Part shown: piece after piece, positions 25,023 to 33,002 of the stretch
Numbering within the stretch: the stretch's first letter is position 1
Layout of the letters: each line of letters opens with the position of its first letter
Assembly (NCBI GenBank): GCA_017515635.1
Contig: JAFWFO010000033.1
Coordinates: 1 to 45,576 of the forward strand
Source of the DNA: Selenomonadaceae bacterium
GTDB taxonomy: Bacteria > Bacillota > Negativicutes > Selenomonadales > Selenomonadaceae
Direction: 5' to 3'
Length of the DNA: 45,576 nucleotides
The notes under the pieces: model-generated
What the model was told of the DNA's origin: nothing
The model's database searches: none
Seen by the model: the letters and a program-made list of their open reading frames with translations, nothing else
Translations under genes and position numbers: made by a program

Positions 25023-25790
25023 TTAAAATATCGCCTGCCTGAACATGTGACCGAATTTCGGTGAATACAATTTTGACGGCTGATAATTTCCTTTATTGGA
25101 GTCCAAACAATGTCCGATGATTATTAACGCCGTGCGGTCGATGTTTGCCTCTTTGACTTGATCAACGATTGAGTCAAGGCGTCCGCGAATAATTTTTTCT
25201 TCGCCCGGCCACGAGGCTTTGTAGACCACGGCAACCGGCGTTGACGATTTGAAACCCGCCGACATTAAGTCGCGCTTTATTTCCGCAAGCAAATTCACTG
25301 ACAGGAAGATACACATTGTCGTTTGATGTTGCGCAAGTTTTTTCAGCGATTCGCTATCGGGGACGGGTGTTCTGCCGCCGCGCCGCGTGACTATGACTGT
25401 TTGCGTTACGCCGGGCAAAGTGTATTCCTGCTTGAGGGATGCCGCCGCCGCCAAAAACGAACTTACGCCCGGTGTTACGTCGAATTCGATTCCGCGAGCT
25501 TCCAACGCGTCCAGTTGCTCTTGCATTGCGCCGTAAATTGACGGGTCGCCCGTGTGCAGTCGCACGGTCGTTTTGCCGGCTTTTTCCGCCAGTACAATGA
25601 CGTGGATAATTTCTTCCAGCATCATCTGCGCGGAGTTATAAATTTCTGCTTCGGGCTTGCAAAATTTCAAAATTTCTTCGTTGACGAGCGAGCCTGCGTA
25701 AATCACAACGTCCGCTTCGCTTAAAAGTCTGTGACCTTTAACCGTGATTAATTCGGGGTCGCCCGGCCCCGCTCCGACTATGTGAACCAT
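25023..25790 (-). CDS. cbiF: Precorrin-4 C11-methyltransferase
   Basis: A 255-residue SAM-dependent tetrapyrrole methylase (CbiF/CobM type). It begins MVHIVGAGPGDPELITVKGH, continues ADVVIYAGSLVNEEILKFC, and has RLHTGDPSIYGAMQEQLDAL and TPGVSSFLAAAASLKQEYTL followed by RTPVPDSESL. It adds the C11 methyl during corrin assembly. The start at 25790 has GAGGTGATAACTT upstream, so the longer frame reaching 25865 is rejected. cbiF-cbiG-MNT/HEPN form one minus-strand run. Confidence 0.92.
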   Translation of the reverse strand: MVHIVGAGPGDPELITVKGHRLLSEADVVIYAGSLVNEEILKFCKPEAEIYNSAQMMLEEIIHVIVLAEKAGKTTVRLHTGDPSIYGAMQEQLDALEARGIEFDVTPGVSSFLAAAASLKQEYTLPGVTQTVIVTRRGGRTPVPDSESLKKLAQHQTTMCIFLSVNLLAEIKRDLMSAGFKSSTPVAVVYKASWPGEEKIIRGRLDSIVDQVKEANIDRTALIIIGHCLDSNKGNYQPSKLYSPKFGHMFRQAIF

Positions 25791-25894
25791 GAAGTTATCA
25801 CCTCTCAAAAAAATTTTGCCACGACGCAATTTTAACACGTGCCGAATTTTCGTGCAATTATTCAAGCCCGCCGCAAAAAAATTTTGTCCGTGTC

Positions 25895-25923
25895 TTGTGC
25901 CGCGAAAATTCTTGTGTTATGAT
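25895..25923 (+). promoter_or_regulatory. Promoter of the flagellin gene (sigma-70 type)
   Basis: TTGTGC (25895-25900), 17-bp spacer, TATGAT (25918-25923). I see no sigma-28 box (TAAA-N15-GCCGATAA), the usual flagellin promoter. Confidence 0.5.
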
Positions 25924-25976
25924 TTTCCCGAAACACAGGCGGATTTTTAGTCATGGACGATGAAAGGGTGATTATC

Positions 25977-26852
25977 ATGGCTAACACAATCGGCGGGGTA
26001 AATCCCGGCTTATCTCAGCTTAACAGAATCGGTAACTCCATTCAGAAGACTTCGCAAATTTTGTCGACGGGCTCCAAGCATCCGAGCGCGTCTTACGGAG
26101 CGAGCGAATATGCGATTTCCGCACGCCTCACAAGCAACATTCGCGGAACAAGCCAATCGATTCAAAACACGCAAAATCTCAGCTCAATGTTTAAAGTTGC
26201 CGCCGGCGCGACGGACAACACAATCAAAGCACTCACGACGATTAAAGAAAATCTCATCAACGCCGCCAACGACACGAACGGTTCAATCGACCGCCAAGCT
26301 TTGCAGAAAAATATCAATCAAACAATTCGCCAAATCGATTTGAACGCACAAACCGAATACAACGGCAAACGCTTGCTTGACGGCACGGCGGGCGACATAA
26401 CGCTTGCGGGTATCGACGGCTACGAAAATTATCATCTCGACGACCTGCGCTCCGAAGCTTTGGGCTTGACGGATAACGAGGGCAATGTTACAATCGATGC
26501 CACGGATCCCGAAAATGCTTTGGCGATTGTCGACAGAGCAATTACCACAGCTCAAAACAGTTTGGATTCGACGCAGTTCATGGAGGACTACGTTACCGAA
26601 GGCGTTTCGCTCAACGAGGCACTCGACCAAGCGACGACGCAGGGCGCGCAACTTCAGCGCATGGAATATCAAGAAGCGAATTACACGACGATGGAGGAAA
26701 ACCAAACTGCCGCGCTTTCGAACATGGACGACGCCGACATGGCACAACAAATTACAAATCTCAAAAATGAACAGACGCTGGAGCAAACGGCATTGTTCGC
26801 GACAAGAATGTTCAATCAAAATCGCGCCAACGTCCTCAGTCTCCTGCAGTAA
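25977..26852 (+). CDS. Flagellin, short form
   Basis: A 291-residue flagellin-type filament protein. The N-terminal D0/D1 helices (NRIGNSIQKTSQILSTGSKH, then GASEYAISARL and KALTTIKENLINAANDTNGS with NAQTEYNGKRLLDG) and the C-terminal D0/D1 (LSNMDDADMAQQITNLKNEQ ... FATRMFNQNRANVLSLLQ) are present. The central variable region is short. The TTIKENL and DADMAQQ parts deviate from the usual NTEGALxE and DMAxE motifs. AAAGGGTGATT precedes the ATG at 25977. It stands alone, with tRNA-Gly(CCC) next, not in a flagellar cluster. Confidence 0.88.
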   Translation: MANTIGGVNPGLSQLNRIGNSIQKTSQILSTGSKHPSASYGASEYAISARLTSNIRGTSQSIQNTQNLSSMFKVAAGATDNTIKALTTIKENLINAANDTNGSIDRQALQKNINQTIRQIDLNAQTEYNGKRLLDGTAGDITLAGIDGYENYHLDDLRSEALGLTDNEGNVTIDATDPENALAIVDRAITTAQNSLDSTQFMEDYVTEGVSLNEALDQATTQGAQLQRMEYQEANYTTMEENQTAALSNMDDADMAQQITNLKNEQTLEQTALFATRMFNQNRANVLSLLQ

Positions 26853-26854
26853 CT

Positions 26855-26896
26855 CTAAAAGCTAAAAGCTCTAAGCTAAAAGCTAAAAGCTAAAAT
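26855..26896 (+). repeat. Heptanucleotide tandem repeat, CTAAAAG type
   Basis: Six 7-nt units in perfect phase: CTAAAAG, CTAAAAG, CTCTAAG, CTAAAAG, CTAAAAG, CTAAAAT, directly after the flagellin stop and 4 bp before a tRNA. Confidence 0.75.
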
Positions 26897-26900
26897 ACGG

Positions 26901-26974
26901 GCGGGCATAGTTCATCGGTAGAATGCGAGCTTCCCAAGCTTGAGAGGTGGGTTCGATTCCCATTGCCCGCTCCA
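26901..26974 (+). tRNA. tRNA-Gly (CCC)
   Basis: A 74-nt tRNA with encoded CCA. Acceptor GCGGGCA pairs with TGCCCGC, anticodon stem CGAGC/GCTTG around TTCCCAA, T-arm GTGGG TTCGATT CCCAT. The gene lies after the flagellin stop and before a terminator. Confidence 0.92.
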
Positions 26975-26986
26975 AACGAAATTTCA

Positions 26987-27014
26987 AGAGGCACGTCAAA
27001 GGCGTGTCTCTTTT
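26987..27014 (+). terminator. Terminator of the tRNA-Gly(CCC) gene
   Basis: 9-bp stem AGAGGCACG/CGTGTCTCT with a 7-nt loop followed by T4. Confidence 0.75.
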
Positions 27015-27024
27015 GCATTGTGTA

Positions 27025-27052
27025 TTGCTTTTTTTGTAAAGCGTGATATAAT
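27025..27052 (+). promoter_or_regulatory. Promoter of the zinc-ribbon gene
   Basis: TTGCTT (27025-27030), 16-bp spacer, TATAAT (27047-27052). Confidence 0.65.
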
Positions 27053-27127
27053 CTGCGCGTGTTGATTCGGGGCTTGCGTCCCGCATCAAACAATAAGAAT
27101 TTTTTACGTTTGTAAGGAGTTATCTAC

Positions 27128-27421
27128 ATGGCTTTTGAAGACAAAACACTCGTATGCAAGGACTGCGGAAAAGAATTTATTTTCAGCGCGGGCGAACAGG
27201 AATTCTACGCGGAAAAAGGCTTTGAAAATGAGCCCGTCCGTTGCCGCGACTGCCGCGACAAACGCAGACGCAACCGCGACGGCGAACACCGTCAAATGTT
27301 TACCGTGACCTGCGCCGAATGCGGCAAAGAAACCGAAGTTCCGTTCGAGCCGAAAAACGATCGCCCCGTTTACTGCCGCGATTGTTTCGGCAAACATCGT
27401 CCCGCACGTGCGCAATTCTGA
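27128..27421 (+). CDS. Small double zinc-ribbon protein
   Basis: A 97-residue protein with four CxxC pairs in order: CKDC, CRDC, CAEC, CRDC. Together they can form two zinc ribbons; the halves repeat a CxxC ... EPVRCRDCRDK and CxxC ... RPVYCRDCFGK pattern. This matches the short zinc-ribbon family seen as single-copy genes in many Firmicutes and Bacteroidota, function not known, possibly nucleic-acid binding given the Arg-rich linker (RRRNRDG). AAGGAG lies upstream. Confidence 0.75.
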   Translation: MAFEDKTLVCKDCGKEFIFSAGEQEFYAEKGFENEPVRCRDCRDKRRRNRDGEHRQMFTVTCAECGKETEVPFEPKNDRPVYCRDCFGKHRPARAQF

Positions 27422-27462
27422 TTCGCCGGTCTCCGAGTTTCATTTAAACAAAGTGACGACAC

Positions 27463-27495
27463 AAAGCCCGATTAATCGTCGGGCTTTATTTTTTT
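27463..27495 (+). terminator. Terminator of the zinc-ribbon gene
   Basis: 9-bp stem AAAGCCCGA/TCGGGCTTT followed by A and T7. Confidence 0.9.
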
Positions 27496-27541
27496 GCGGT
27501 GACGTGTTAAACTGTTTGAAAATTTTTTAGGGGGAATTCAA

Positions 27542-28003
27542 ATGAAAATTGCAATGGCCAACGACCACGCCGGCACCGCGCTCAAAAATCAAATCAAGGC
27601 TTATCTCGAAGAGCAAGGCCACGAAGTCAAAGATTTCGGCACTTACGACGAAGGGGCTTGCGACTTGTCGGATTTCGTCTACCCCGCCGCGTTGTCGGTT
27701 GCGAAAGGCGAATGCGATCGCGGAATTTTCGTTGACGGCGTCGGTTACGGCAGCGCGCTTATCGCCAACAAAATTTACGGCATTTATGCGGCGGTTTGTC
27801 AAGATCCGTTCTGCGCGCAACTTTCCCGCGAACACACCGACTCAAACGTCCTTTGCATTGGCGGAAAAATTATCGGCAGTGCAATCGCAATGGAAATTGT
27901 CAAGACGTGGCTTAAGACCGAACCGCTCACCGCCGAAAAATATCGTCGCCGCGTGCAGAAAGTTGCCGACATCAACAATAAACATTGCGTGCCCGTAAAA
28001 TAA
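27542..28003 (+). CDS. RpiB/LacA/LacB-family sugar-phosphate isomerase, unusual active site
   Basis: A 153-residue isomerase of the ribose-5-phosphate isomerase B fold. NDHAGTALK at the N-terminus keeps Asp and His, and SREHTDSNVL keeps the His used to open the sugar ring. However, the loop that normally reads CGTGxGxxIAANK, with the catalytic Cys, reads DGVGYGSALIANK: Cys is replaced by Asp. Ribose-5-phosphate isomerisation by the standard mechanism is therefore doubtful; another aldose/ketose phosphate or a LacA/B-like role is possible. GGGGG lies before the ATG. It is alone with a strong terminator after it. Confidence 0.8.
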   Translation: MKIAMANDHAGTALKNQIKAYLEEQGHEVKDFGTYDEGACDLSDFVYPAALSVAKGECDRGIFVDGVGYGSALIANKIYGIYAAVCQDPFCAQLSREHTDSNVLCIGGKIIGSAIAMEIVKTWLKTEPLTAEKYRRRVQKVADINNKHCVPVK

Positions 28004-28030
28004 TTCACGGCTGATTTAAACAAAAAAATT

Positions 28031-28063
28031 ATCCCCTGCGCAGATTACGCAGGGGATTTTTTT
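28031..28063. terminator. Bidirectional terminator
   Basis: 10-bp stem ATCCCCTGCG/CGCAGGGGAT with A-run before and T7 after, between convergent genes. Confidence 0.9.
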
Positions 28064-28073
28064 GCGATAACAT

Positions 28074-28445
28074 TTACCTTTTGCGACGACGCAGAGCTTT
28101 CGGCTTATCCAAAAGTTCGCTCAAAATAAATCCGTTTACGATTGTCGTCGGCGTAAACTCAACGTTGAGTTCGGGACGTTCGTTTTCTTCGCGGACAATC
28201 TGCGCGGAATTTCTTTGAGGACGCGGTTGAACTTCTCGCGGGCGAATTTCGGCAGGGCGCGGAATTTCTACAACCATCGGAATTTCTTCGCCCGGTAAGT
28301 TCGGATCGTTCGCCAGCGTCGGAATGTCGAAATTCGGTTGCTCGTTCGGATTTCGCGGCGGCGGCACTCGCGGCTTTTTGCGCTTGCCAAGGTTGTCGAT
28401 AATCGTAACGACAATAAACATGACGATAATAAATAAAACGTCCAT
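28074..28445 (-). CDS. Membrane-anchored Pro/Glu-rich protein
   Basis: A 123-residue protein: a single N-terminal membrane segment (MDVLFIIVMFIVVTIID) then a charged, Pro-rich disordered stretch (RKKPRVPPPRNPNEQP ... EIPRPAEIRPREVQPRPQ) and a basic end (KALRRRKR). GAGGTG upstream of 28445 chooses that ATG; an in-frame ATG 9 nt earlier is weaker. It follows floA on the same strand with 83 bp between them. No family recognised; the place suggests an envelope role. Confidence 0.6.
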   Translation of the reverse strand: MDVLFIIVMFIVVTIIDNLGKRKKPRVPPPRNPNEQPNFDIPTLANDPNLPGEEIPMVVEIPRPAEIRPREVQPRPQRNSAQIVREENERPELNVEFTPTTIVNGFILSELLDKPKALRRRKR

Positions 28446-28527
28446 GAAAGGCACCTCACTTAAAATTTATCGGGCAAAAAAAATCACCGCCAAAAATATT
28501 CGACGGCTTGAAAATGTTGCTGACAAA

Positions 28528-29517
28528 TTATCTCTGCGTGTTGACTTTCTTAGATCTGCCGGCGTCGCTGACGGATTTGCGCATTTCGGTATCGGATTGA
28601 ATATTCATCATGTTGTAATAATCCATGACGCCGAGATTGCCCGCCTTGAACGCCTCCGCCATTGCGTGGGGAACTTCCGCCTGCGCTTCGACAACTTTGG
28701 CTTCCATTTCCTGCGTGTAGGCTTTCATTTCCTGTTCTTTGGCGACGGCCATTGCGCGACGTTCTTCCGCTTTCGCTTGAGCAATTCGCTTGTCCGCCTC
28801 CGCCTGGTCGGTTTGCAACTGCGCGCCGATATTTCTGCCGACGTCGACATCCGCAATGTCAATCGACAAAATTTCAAACGCCGTGCCCGCGTCCAGTCCT
28901 TTGCCGAGAACGGTTTTGGAAATTTCATCGGGGCTTTCCAAAACGTCCGTGTGGTTTTCGGAACTGCCGACGGTCGTAACGATACCTTCGCCGACACGCG
29001 CAATAATCGTGGGTTCGCCCGCGCCGCCGACGAGTCTGTCGATATTCGCACGAACGGTAACACGCGCTTTGATTTTGAGTTCGATACCGTTTTTGGCAAC
29101 GGCCGAAACCACGGGCGTTTCAATGACTTTCGGGTTGACGCTCATTTGAACGGCTTCCAAAACGTCACGACCAGCCAAGTCAATCGCCGCCGAACGTTCA
29201 AACGGCAAAACGATTTGCGCACGTTGAGAGGCAATCAGCGCGTCAACAACTTTGTCGACGTTGCCGCCGGCAAGGTAATGCGCTTCAAGTTGATTGACGT
29301 TGACATCAAGCCCCGCCTTGTTCGCTTTGATTAACGGCATGACGATTTTCGCGGGCGGCACGCGGCGCATACGCATACCAATCAGCGTAAAAATCCCGAC
29401 GTGAACATCTGCCGCCAATGCCGAAATCCACAGCCCGATTGGCACGAAATGCAAAAAGATTGCCGCGACAACCAACGCCATTATTATCAAGAATCCCGAT
29501 CCGATTAAAACATCCAT
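28528..29517 (-). CDS. floA: Flotillin-like protein FloA
   Basis: A 329-residue SPFH-domain membrane protein that scaffolds ordered membrane microdomains. An N-terminal hydrophobic hairpin (residues about 5-50) is followed by [40 protein letters not shown] and [20 protein letters not shown], all strongly typical of the FloA (YqfA) family. The C-terminal part is an Ala/Glu-rich coiled coil (about 225-300). GGAGGC lies upstream. It follows nfeD by 19 bp, the conserved arrangement. Confidence 0.93.
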   Translation of the reverse strand: MDVLIGSGFLIIMALVVAAIFLHFVPIGLWISALAADVHVGIFTLIGMRMRRVPPAKIVMPLIKANKAGLDVNVNQLEAHYLAGGNVDKVVDALIASQRAQIVLPFERSAAIDLAGRDVLEAVQMSVNPKVIETPVVSAVAKNGIELKIKARVTVRANIDRLVGGAGEPTIIARVGEGIVTTVGSSENHTDVLESPDEISKTVLGKGLDAGTAFEILSIDIADVDVGRNIGAQLQTDQAEADKRIAQAKAEERRAMAVAKEQEMKAYTQEMEAKVVEAQAEVPHAMAEAFKAGNLGVMDYYNMMNIQSDTEMRKSVSDAGRSKKVNTQR

Positions 29518-29536
29518 AATTTAAAGCCTCCTTCCG

Positions 29537-29911
29537 TCAAATCTGACGAACCAAAACACGAGAGCCGTCAACGTTAATGACTTTGACAGTGTCGCCCTGC
29601 TTGACGAAACTGCCTTCGGTCACAACGTCCACCGGCTCGCCTTCGATTGTGATAGTTCCCGCCGGTCGCAAATCCGTAGCACAAACGCCAATCGCGCCGA
29701 GGAATTTGCTTTTGTCGGTAACGCTGGTATAGCCGTCGCGATTTTCTTGCCGCTCACCCAAAACAAGATCGTCAATCATGCCCGCATTTTTTTTTGAACC
29801 GCGAATGCTCAAATACAGCACGACGCAAATTCCAAAAAAGGTAATGCCGACCAGCGAATAAGTCACCAGCGAAAATACCAACGCGTTTGTTTCGGAAAAT
29901 ATTTCCAACAT
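29537..29911 (-). CDS. NfeD-family protein, short form
   Basis: A 124-residue partner of FloA: one N-terminal membrane segment (ALVFSLVTYSLVGITFFGIC) and a C-terminal OB-fold domain of the NfeD type (LGAIGVCATDLRPAGTITIE ... VTEGSFVKQGDTVKVINV). It lacks the serine protease domain of long NfeD proteins. ATG 29911 with GAGGTGA 6 nt upstream is chosen over GTG 29920. Confidence 0.85.
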   Translation of the reverse strand: MLEIFSETNALVFSLVTYSLVGITFFGICVVLYLSIRGSKKNAGMIDDLVLGERQENRDGYTSVTDKSKFLGAIGVCATDLRPAGTITIEGEPVDVVTEGSFVKQGDTVKVINVDGSRVLVRQI

Positions 29912-29977
29912 CTCCCTCACCTCTTCGCGAAAAAATTTTTAACTGATTCTGCGCGGCGTCCGAAAAATCCTTTTGAG

Positions 29978-31663
29978 TTATTCCGGAATAATTATTTGTT
30001 CGCCGACTTCGATGCTTTTTTTCGCCGCCGAACGTTTTTTGGCAATGCGCGCACGGAATTGGGCAATTTCGTCTTTGAACTTCGGAATAAACTTTTCGAT
30101 TCGGGCTTGAGCTTCGGCAGTCAGTTCCGGCAGACGCGCCAAAAGTTCCCGATACCAATCAAGTCGCTCCTCATAATGTTGGCTCATCAATCTTTCGTAG
30201 CGCACGTAAGAATAAGCCGCCTCCGCAACTTCGCGCCGCATGTTTCGGTTTTTAATCAGCACGTTCAACTTGTTGGCGAATTCGCGTTTGTCGCGGTAAA
30301 TAAATCCCGTGATACCTTCTTCGACAACGTCCGCATAAACCGTCGGCGACGCAAGAACGACACAACCGTTCGCCGCGCACTCGATAAATTTCAAATCGGA
30401 TTTCGCACGATTAAATTCGTTGTCGCGCAAGGGCAACAAGGCAATGTCCGAACTGCGAATTGCCGCCTCGTATTCGTCGTAGGGAATAAATTGCCCGTCA
30501 TATTGCTGCAAGTTGCCGACAAAAGTTTTGTTCGTCGAATCAACCGCATCAAATAAATTTTTCCGCCCCAAAATTTTAAACGCAATCTTGTTACCGTATT
30601 GTTTGGCGAACTTGTTGAGAATTGGCACGAGTTCCAAAAAATCTCCGTCACGATTGAGCGCGCCGAAAAAAATCGTTATCGGTTTGCGTTGCCTGAATTC
30701 GTTATCAAAATTTCTCGCCGGCGGAAGTCTGCGCAAGTGATTGGCAAAAACCGTGACATGCGGATTGAATTGCCGCAGGAAGTCCGCAAGATACGGCGTC
30801 GACGTTTGAATCGCGTGCACGGCGCGGAAATTTATCCATTCCGTGCGTTTGTAATCGTCTTCCCACAAAATCGGGTGGTCGTCCATTTCCGAAATAAACA
30901 GAATTTCTTTTTCGCGCAGGACGTTGAAAAAATCCAGCCCGACAGCAAACGACGGGAAACTCATGCGCTGATTGATAAAAACTCTGTCCTCAAATTGATC
31001 TTTGTCGAAAAGTTTGTAAGGCTTGCCGACGGGCGACGACACGATAAAAACATTCGGGTCAGTCATGAAAAACGCATTCGGCATGTGCACGCGAATCGGC
31101 GCACAAACCGTCGACTCACCGACCAAAGTTTGAATCAAAGTTTTTTTCGGCGGGCGACTTTTGCAGGCGGTGAAAATGTAAACAAAGACCGCAAGTTCCG
31201 TGTTGGCAAGTTCGGCAAGTTGACGTTTGACTTGCGTGCCGCGACCGGCGTTGAGCGAGCGCAGAATATTCAGCCCCGCCGCTTCGATTGCGTCTTTGAG
31301 TTCGTCGCGGGTCAGCGTGACTTTGAACTTGGGCGGCTTGCCTTCCAAAAGCGCGGTGAGATTTTCCGCGTTGCCGATATTGTCGAGCGTGAAAATCAGC
31401 GTGCCGTGCGGTTTCATGCGTTCGGCAATTTTTTTCATAAGCGCGACAAGTTTCGTTTGATTGAGCGTGCCGATTAGCGGGCTGTGAATCAAAATCGCGT
31501 CGAACGATGCCTTAATGCCGTCAATTTCTGCCGCGACGGTGTATCGGCAATCGGGCTGAACCTCCAGAAATTTTTCGCGGGAAGTCTCGAAATCTTTCGG
31601 CGCGTCGCCCGTCAATTCCAAAACCGACTTCGACCGCGCAGGGATAAAAGTTTCAAAAGTCAT
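29978..31663 (-). CDS. Two-domain glycosyltransferase: methyltransferase-like N-terminus plus GT4-type C-terminus
   Basis: A 561-residue cytoplasmic protein. Residues about 1-165 resemble a Rossmann-fold methyltransferase (SVLELTGDAP at the SAM loop position, DAILIHSPLIG, RMKPHGTLIFTLDNIG), though the glycine-rich SAM loop is poor and it may be inactive. Residues about 190-500 are a GT-B glycosyltransferase: FFGALNRDGDF, FKILG, YDEYEAAIRSSDIALLPL and KSDLKFIECAANGCVVLASP, with the nucleotide-sugar-binding Glu in the last. The end is a helical, Lys/Arg-rich tail. It starts 10 bp after the GT4 gene, so it is co-transcribed. Target is probably a secreted protein or surface glycan. Confidence 0.75.
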   Translation of the reverse strand: MTFETFIPARSKSVLELTGDAPKDFETSREKFLEVQPDCRYTVAAEIDGIKASFDAILIHSPLIGTLNQTKLVALMKKIAERMKPHGTLIFTLDNIGNAENLTALLEGKPPKFKVTLTRDELKDAIEAAGLNILRSLNAGRGTQVKRQLAELANTELAVFVYIFTACKSRPPKKTLIQTLVGESTVCAPIRVHMPNAFFMTDPNVFIVSSPVGKPYKLFDKDQFEDRVFINQRMSFPSFAVGLDFFNVLREKEILFISEMDDHPILWEDDYKRTEWINFRAVHAIQTSTPYLADFLRQFNPHVTVFANHLRRLPPARNFDNEFRQRKPITIFFGALNRDGDFLELVPILNKFAKQYGNKIAFKILGRKNLFDAVDSTNKTFVGNLQQYDGQFIPYDEYEAAIRSSDIALLPLRDNEFNRAKSDLKFIECAANGCVVLASPTVYADVVEEGITGFIYRDKREFANKLNVLIKNRNMRREVAEAAYSYVRYERLMSQHYEERLDWYRELLARLPELTAEAQARIEKFIPKFKDEIAQFRARIAKKRSAAKKSIEVGEQIIIPE

Positions 31664-31673
31664 CGCCGTTTCC

Positions 31674-32909
31674 TCAACGAACCAAGCTGTACATTAAATC
31701 TTCCTGCGCCTTCATGCACTTCATCAACTCAAAACGTTCCTGAATTGTTTCGCGGGCACGTGCGCCGATTTTTCTTGCGCGTTCGGGATCGTCGAGATGT
31801 TCTTCGATTTTGCGGGCAATGTGGTACGGCGAACGGAATTCAGCCAACAGACCGTTGACGCCGTCTTCCATGACTTCTTGCACGGGCGGAGTTTTTGAAC
31901 AGACCATCGGACAGCCGAAACTCATCGCTTCCAGACAAGACCAGCTCAACACGAAAGGACGCGTCAAGTAAACGTGGCAGCTCGACGCACGCAAAATTTT
32001 CTGGTAGTCGCCGCGATTTCTCAAGCCGACGAAATGCACGCGGTCAGTCGGATAGCCGCCTTTTTTCTCCTCTTCTTTGAGGTAAGTCGTGTCTTTGAGT
32101 TGCGCGCCGTAACAAATTCTGTCCTTGCCGACAACAACAACGTGAGTTTTCGGGCGACGGGCAAGCACGTGACGAATCGCGTCCATGAAGTACGGGAAGC
32201 CGCGATAAATTTCAAAGCCGCGAGCAACGTAAGTGATAATTTCCGTGCCTTCGGGCAAATTCAAATTAACGTCTTCAAGCACGAGACCGGGACGCTTGCC
32301 GCTTGGGTCGGGCGAACAAAATTGCGTGTCAATGCCTTCGTGAATGATGTTGAGTTTCGGCTTGTATTCTTCGGGGAATTGCGAATACTGCCATTTCGTC
32401 GGACAAATGCCCGCGTCGCAAAGTTCCAAATTCATCAAGTGATGAGCGTTGCGCGTGCGAATCGAAATGCGGTTACCCATCTGCGGCACTTCGTCCGGCC
32501 ACCAATAACAATCGCTGTCCTCAACGAGATAATACCACTCGAAGTAACCGAGAATCGGAACTTTCGGGTACATGTCTTTGCAGTAGAGCGTTGAGCCCCA
32601 GCCCGTATGACCGATTATCACGTCGGGTTGCACGTTCTTTTCGCGTTTAAGCCAATCCATTGCGCGCAGGACGGCTTGACCTTCGACGACGGCTTCAGCC
32701 GCAGGACGCAACGGACCGCAAGTTTTAATCCACTCTTCGGATTTTTCATTCGGCTTCGGGTAAAGTGCAAGCGTCACGCCTCGAAGTTGCGCGTTGATGG
32801 AATTTTCCTTTGACAGAAAGTAAACTTGATTCTCGGTGTTGCTCGCCAAGTACGGAGCAAGATTGAGATACTGCGCGGGAAACGACGGATGCAGAATAAA
32901 AATGTTCAC
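31674..32909 (-). CDS. GT4-family glycosyltransferase
   Basis: A 411-residue GT-B enzyme. It begins NIFILHPSFPAQYLNLAPYL and has the acceptor-side DVIIGHTGWGSTLYCKDM. The donor domain carries YVARGFEIYRGFPYFMDAIR, VVVVGKDR and SWSCLEAMSFGCPMVCSKTP, with the Ex7E-type motif typical of GT4. GTG start with GGAGAGG 9 nt upstream. It lies between the second exporter gene and the two-domain transferase in one minus-strand run, so it likely modifies the exporter's cargo or a cell-surface polymer; that link is inference. Confidence 0.85.
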   Translation of the reverse strand: MNIFILHPSFPAQYLNLAPYLASNTENQVYFLSKENSINAQLRGVTLALYPKPNEKSEEWIKTCGPLRPAAEAVVEGQAVLRAMDWLKREKNVQPDVIIGHTGWGSTLYCKDMYPKVPILGYFEWYYLVEDSDCYWWPDEVPQMGNRISIRTRNAHHLMNLELCDAGICPTKWQYSQFPEEYKPKLNIIHEGIDTQFCSPDPSGKRPGLVLEDVNLNLPEGTEIITYVARGFEIYRGFPYFMDAIRHVLARRPKTHVVVVGKDRICYGAQLKDTTYLKEEEKKGGYPTDRVHFVGLRNRGDYQKILRASSCHVYLTRPFVLSWSCLEAMSFGCPMVCSKTPPVQEVMEDGVNGLLAEFRSPYHIARKIEEHLDDPERARKIGARARETIQERFELMKCMKAQEDLMYSLVR

Positions 32910-32937
32910 GGAAAATACCTCTCCTTTGTAAAATCAA

Positions 32938-32999
32938 TGAGGAATTAGGAGTGAGCTTCGCAAAACAATTCCTAACTCCTAATTCCTAATTCCTAACTG
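32938..32999 (-). repeat. Heptanucleotide tandem repeat with an inverted copy, forms a hairpin
   Basis: Four ATTCCTA-type units (32968-32995: ATTCCTA, ACTCCTA, ATTCCTA, ATTCCTA) face an inverted copy at 32941-32953. AGGAATTAGGAGT can pair with ACTCCTAATTCCT (13 bp). The repeat fills the gap between the exporter stop and the glycosyltransferase start. Confidence 0.65.
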
Positions 33000-33002
33000 T
33001 AA

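Noticed and set aside
25790..25977. Cobalamin riboswitch upstream of cbiF
   Set aside because: No B12-box (GCCACTG) or related core is visible in the 190 bp before the gene.
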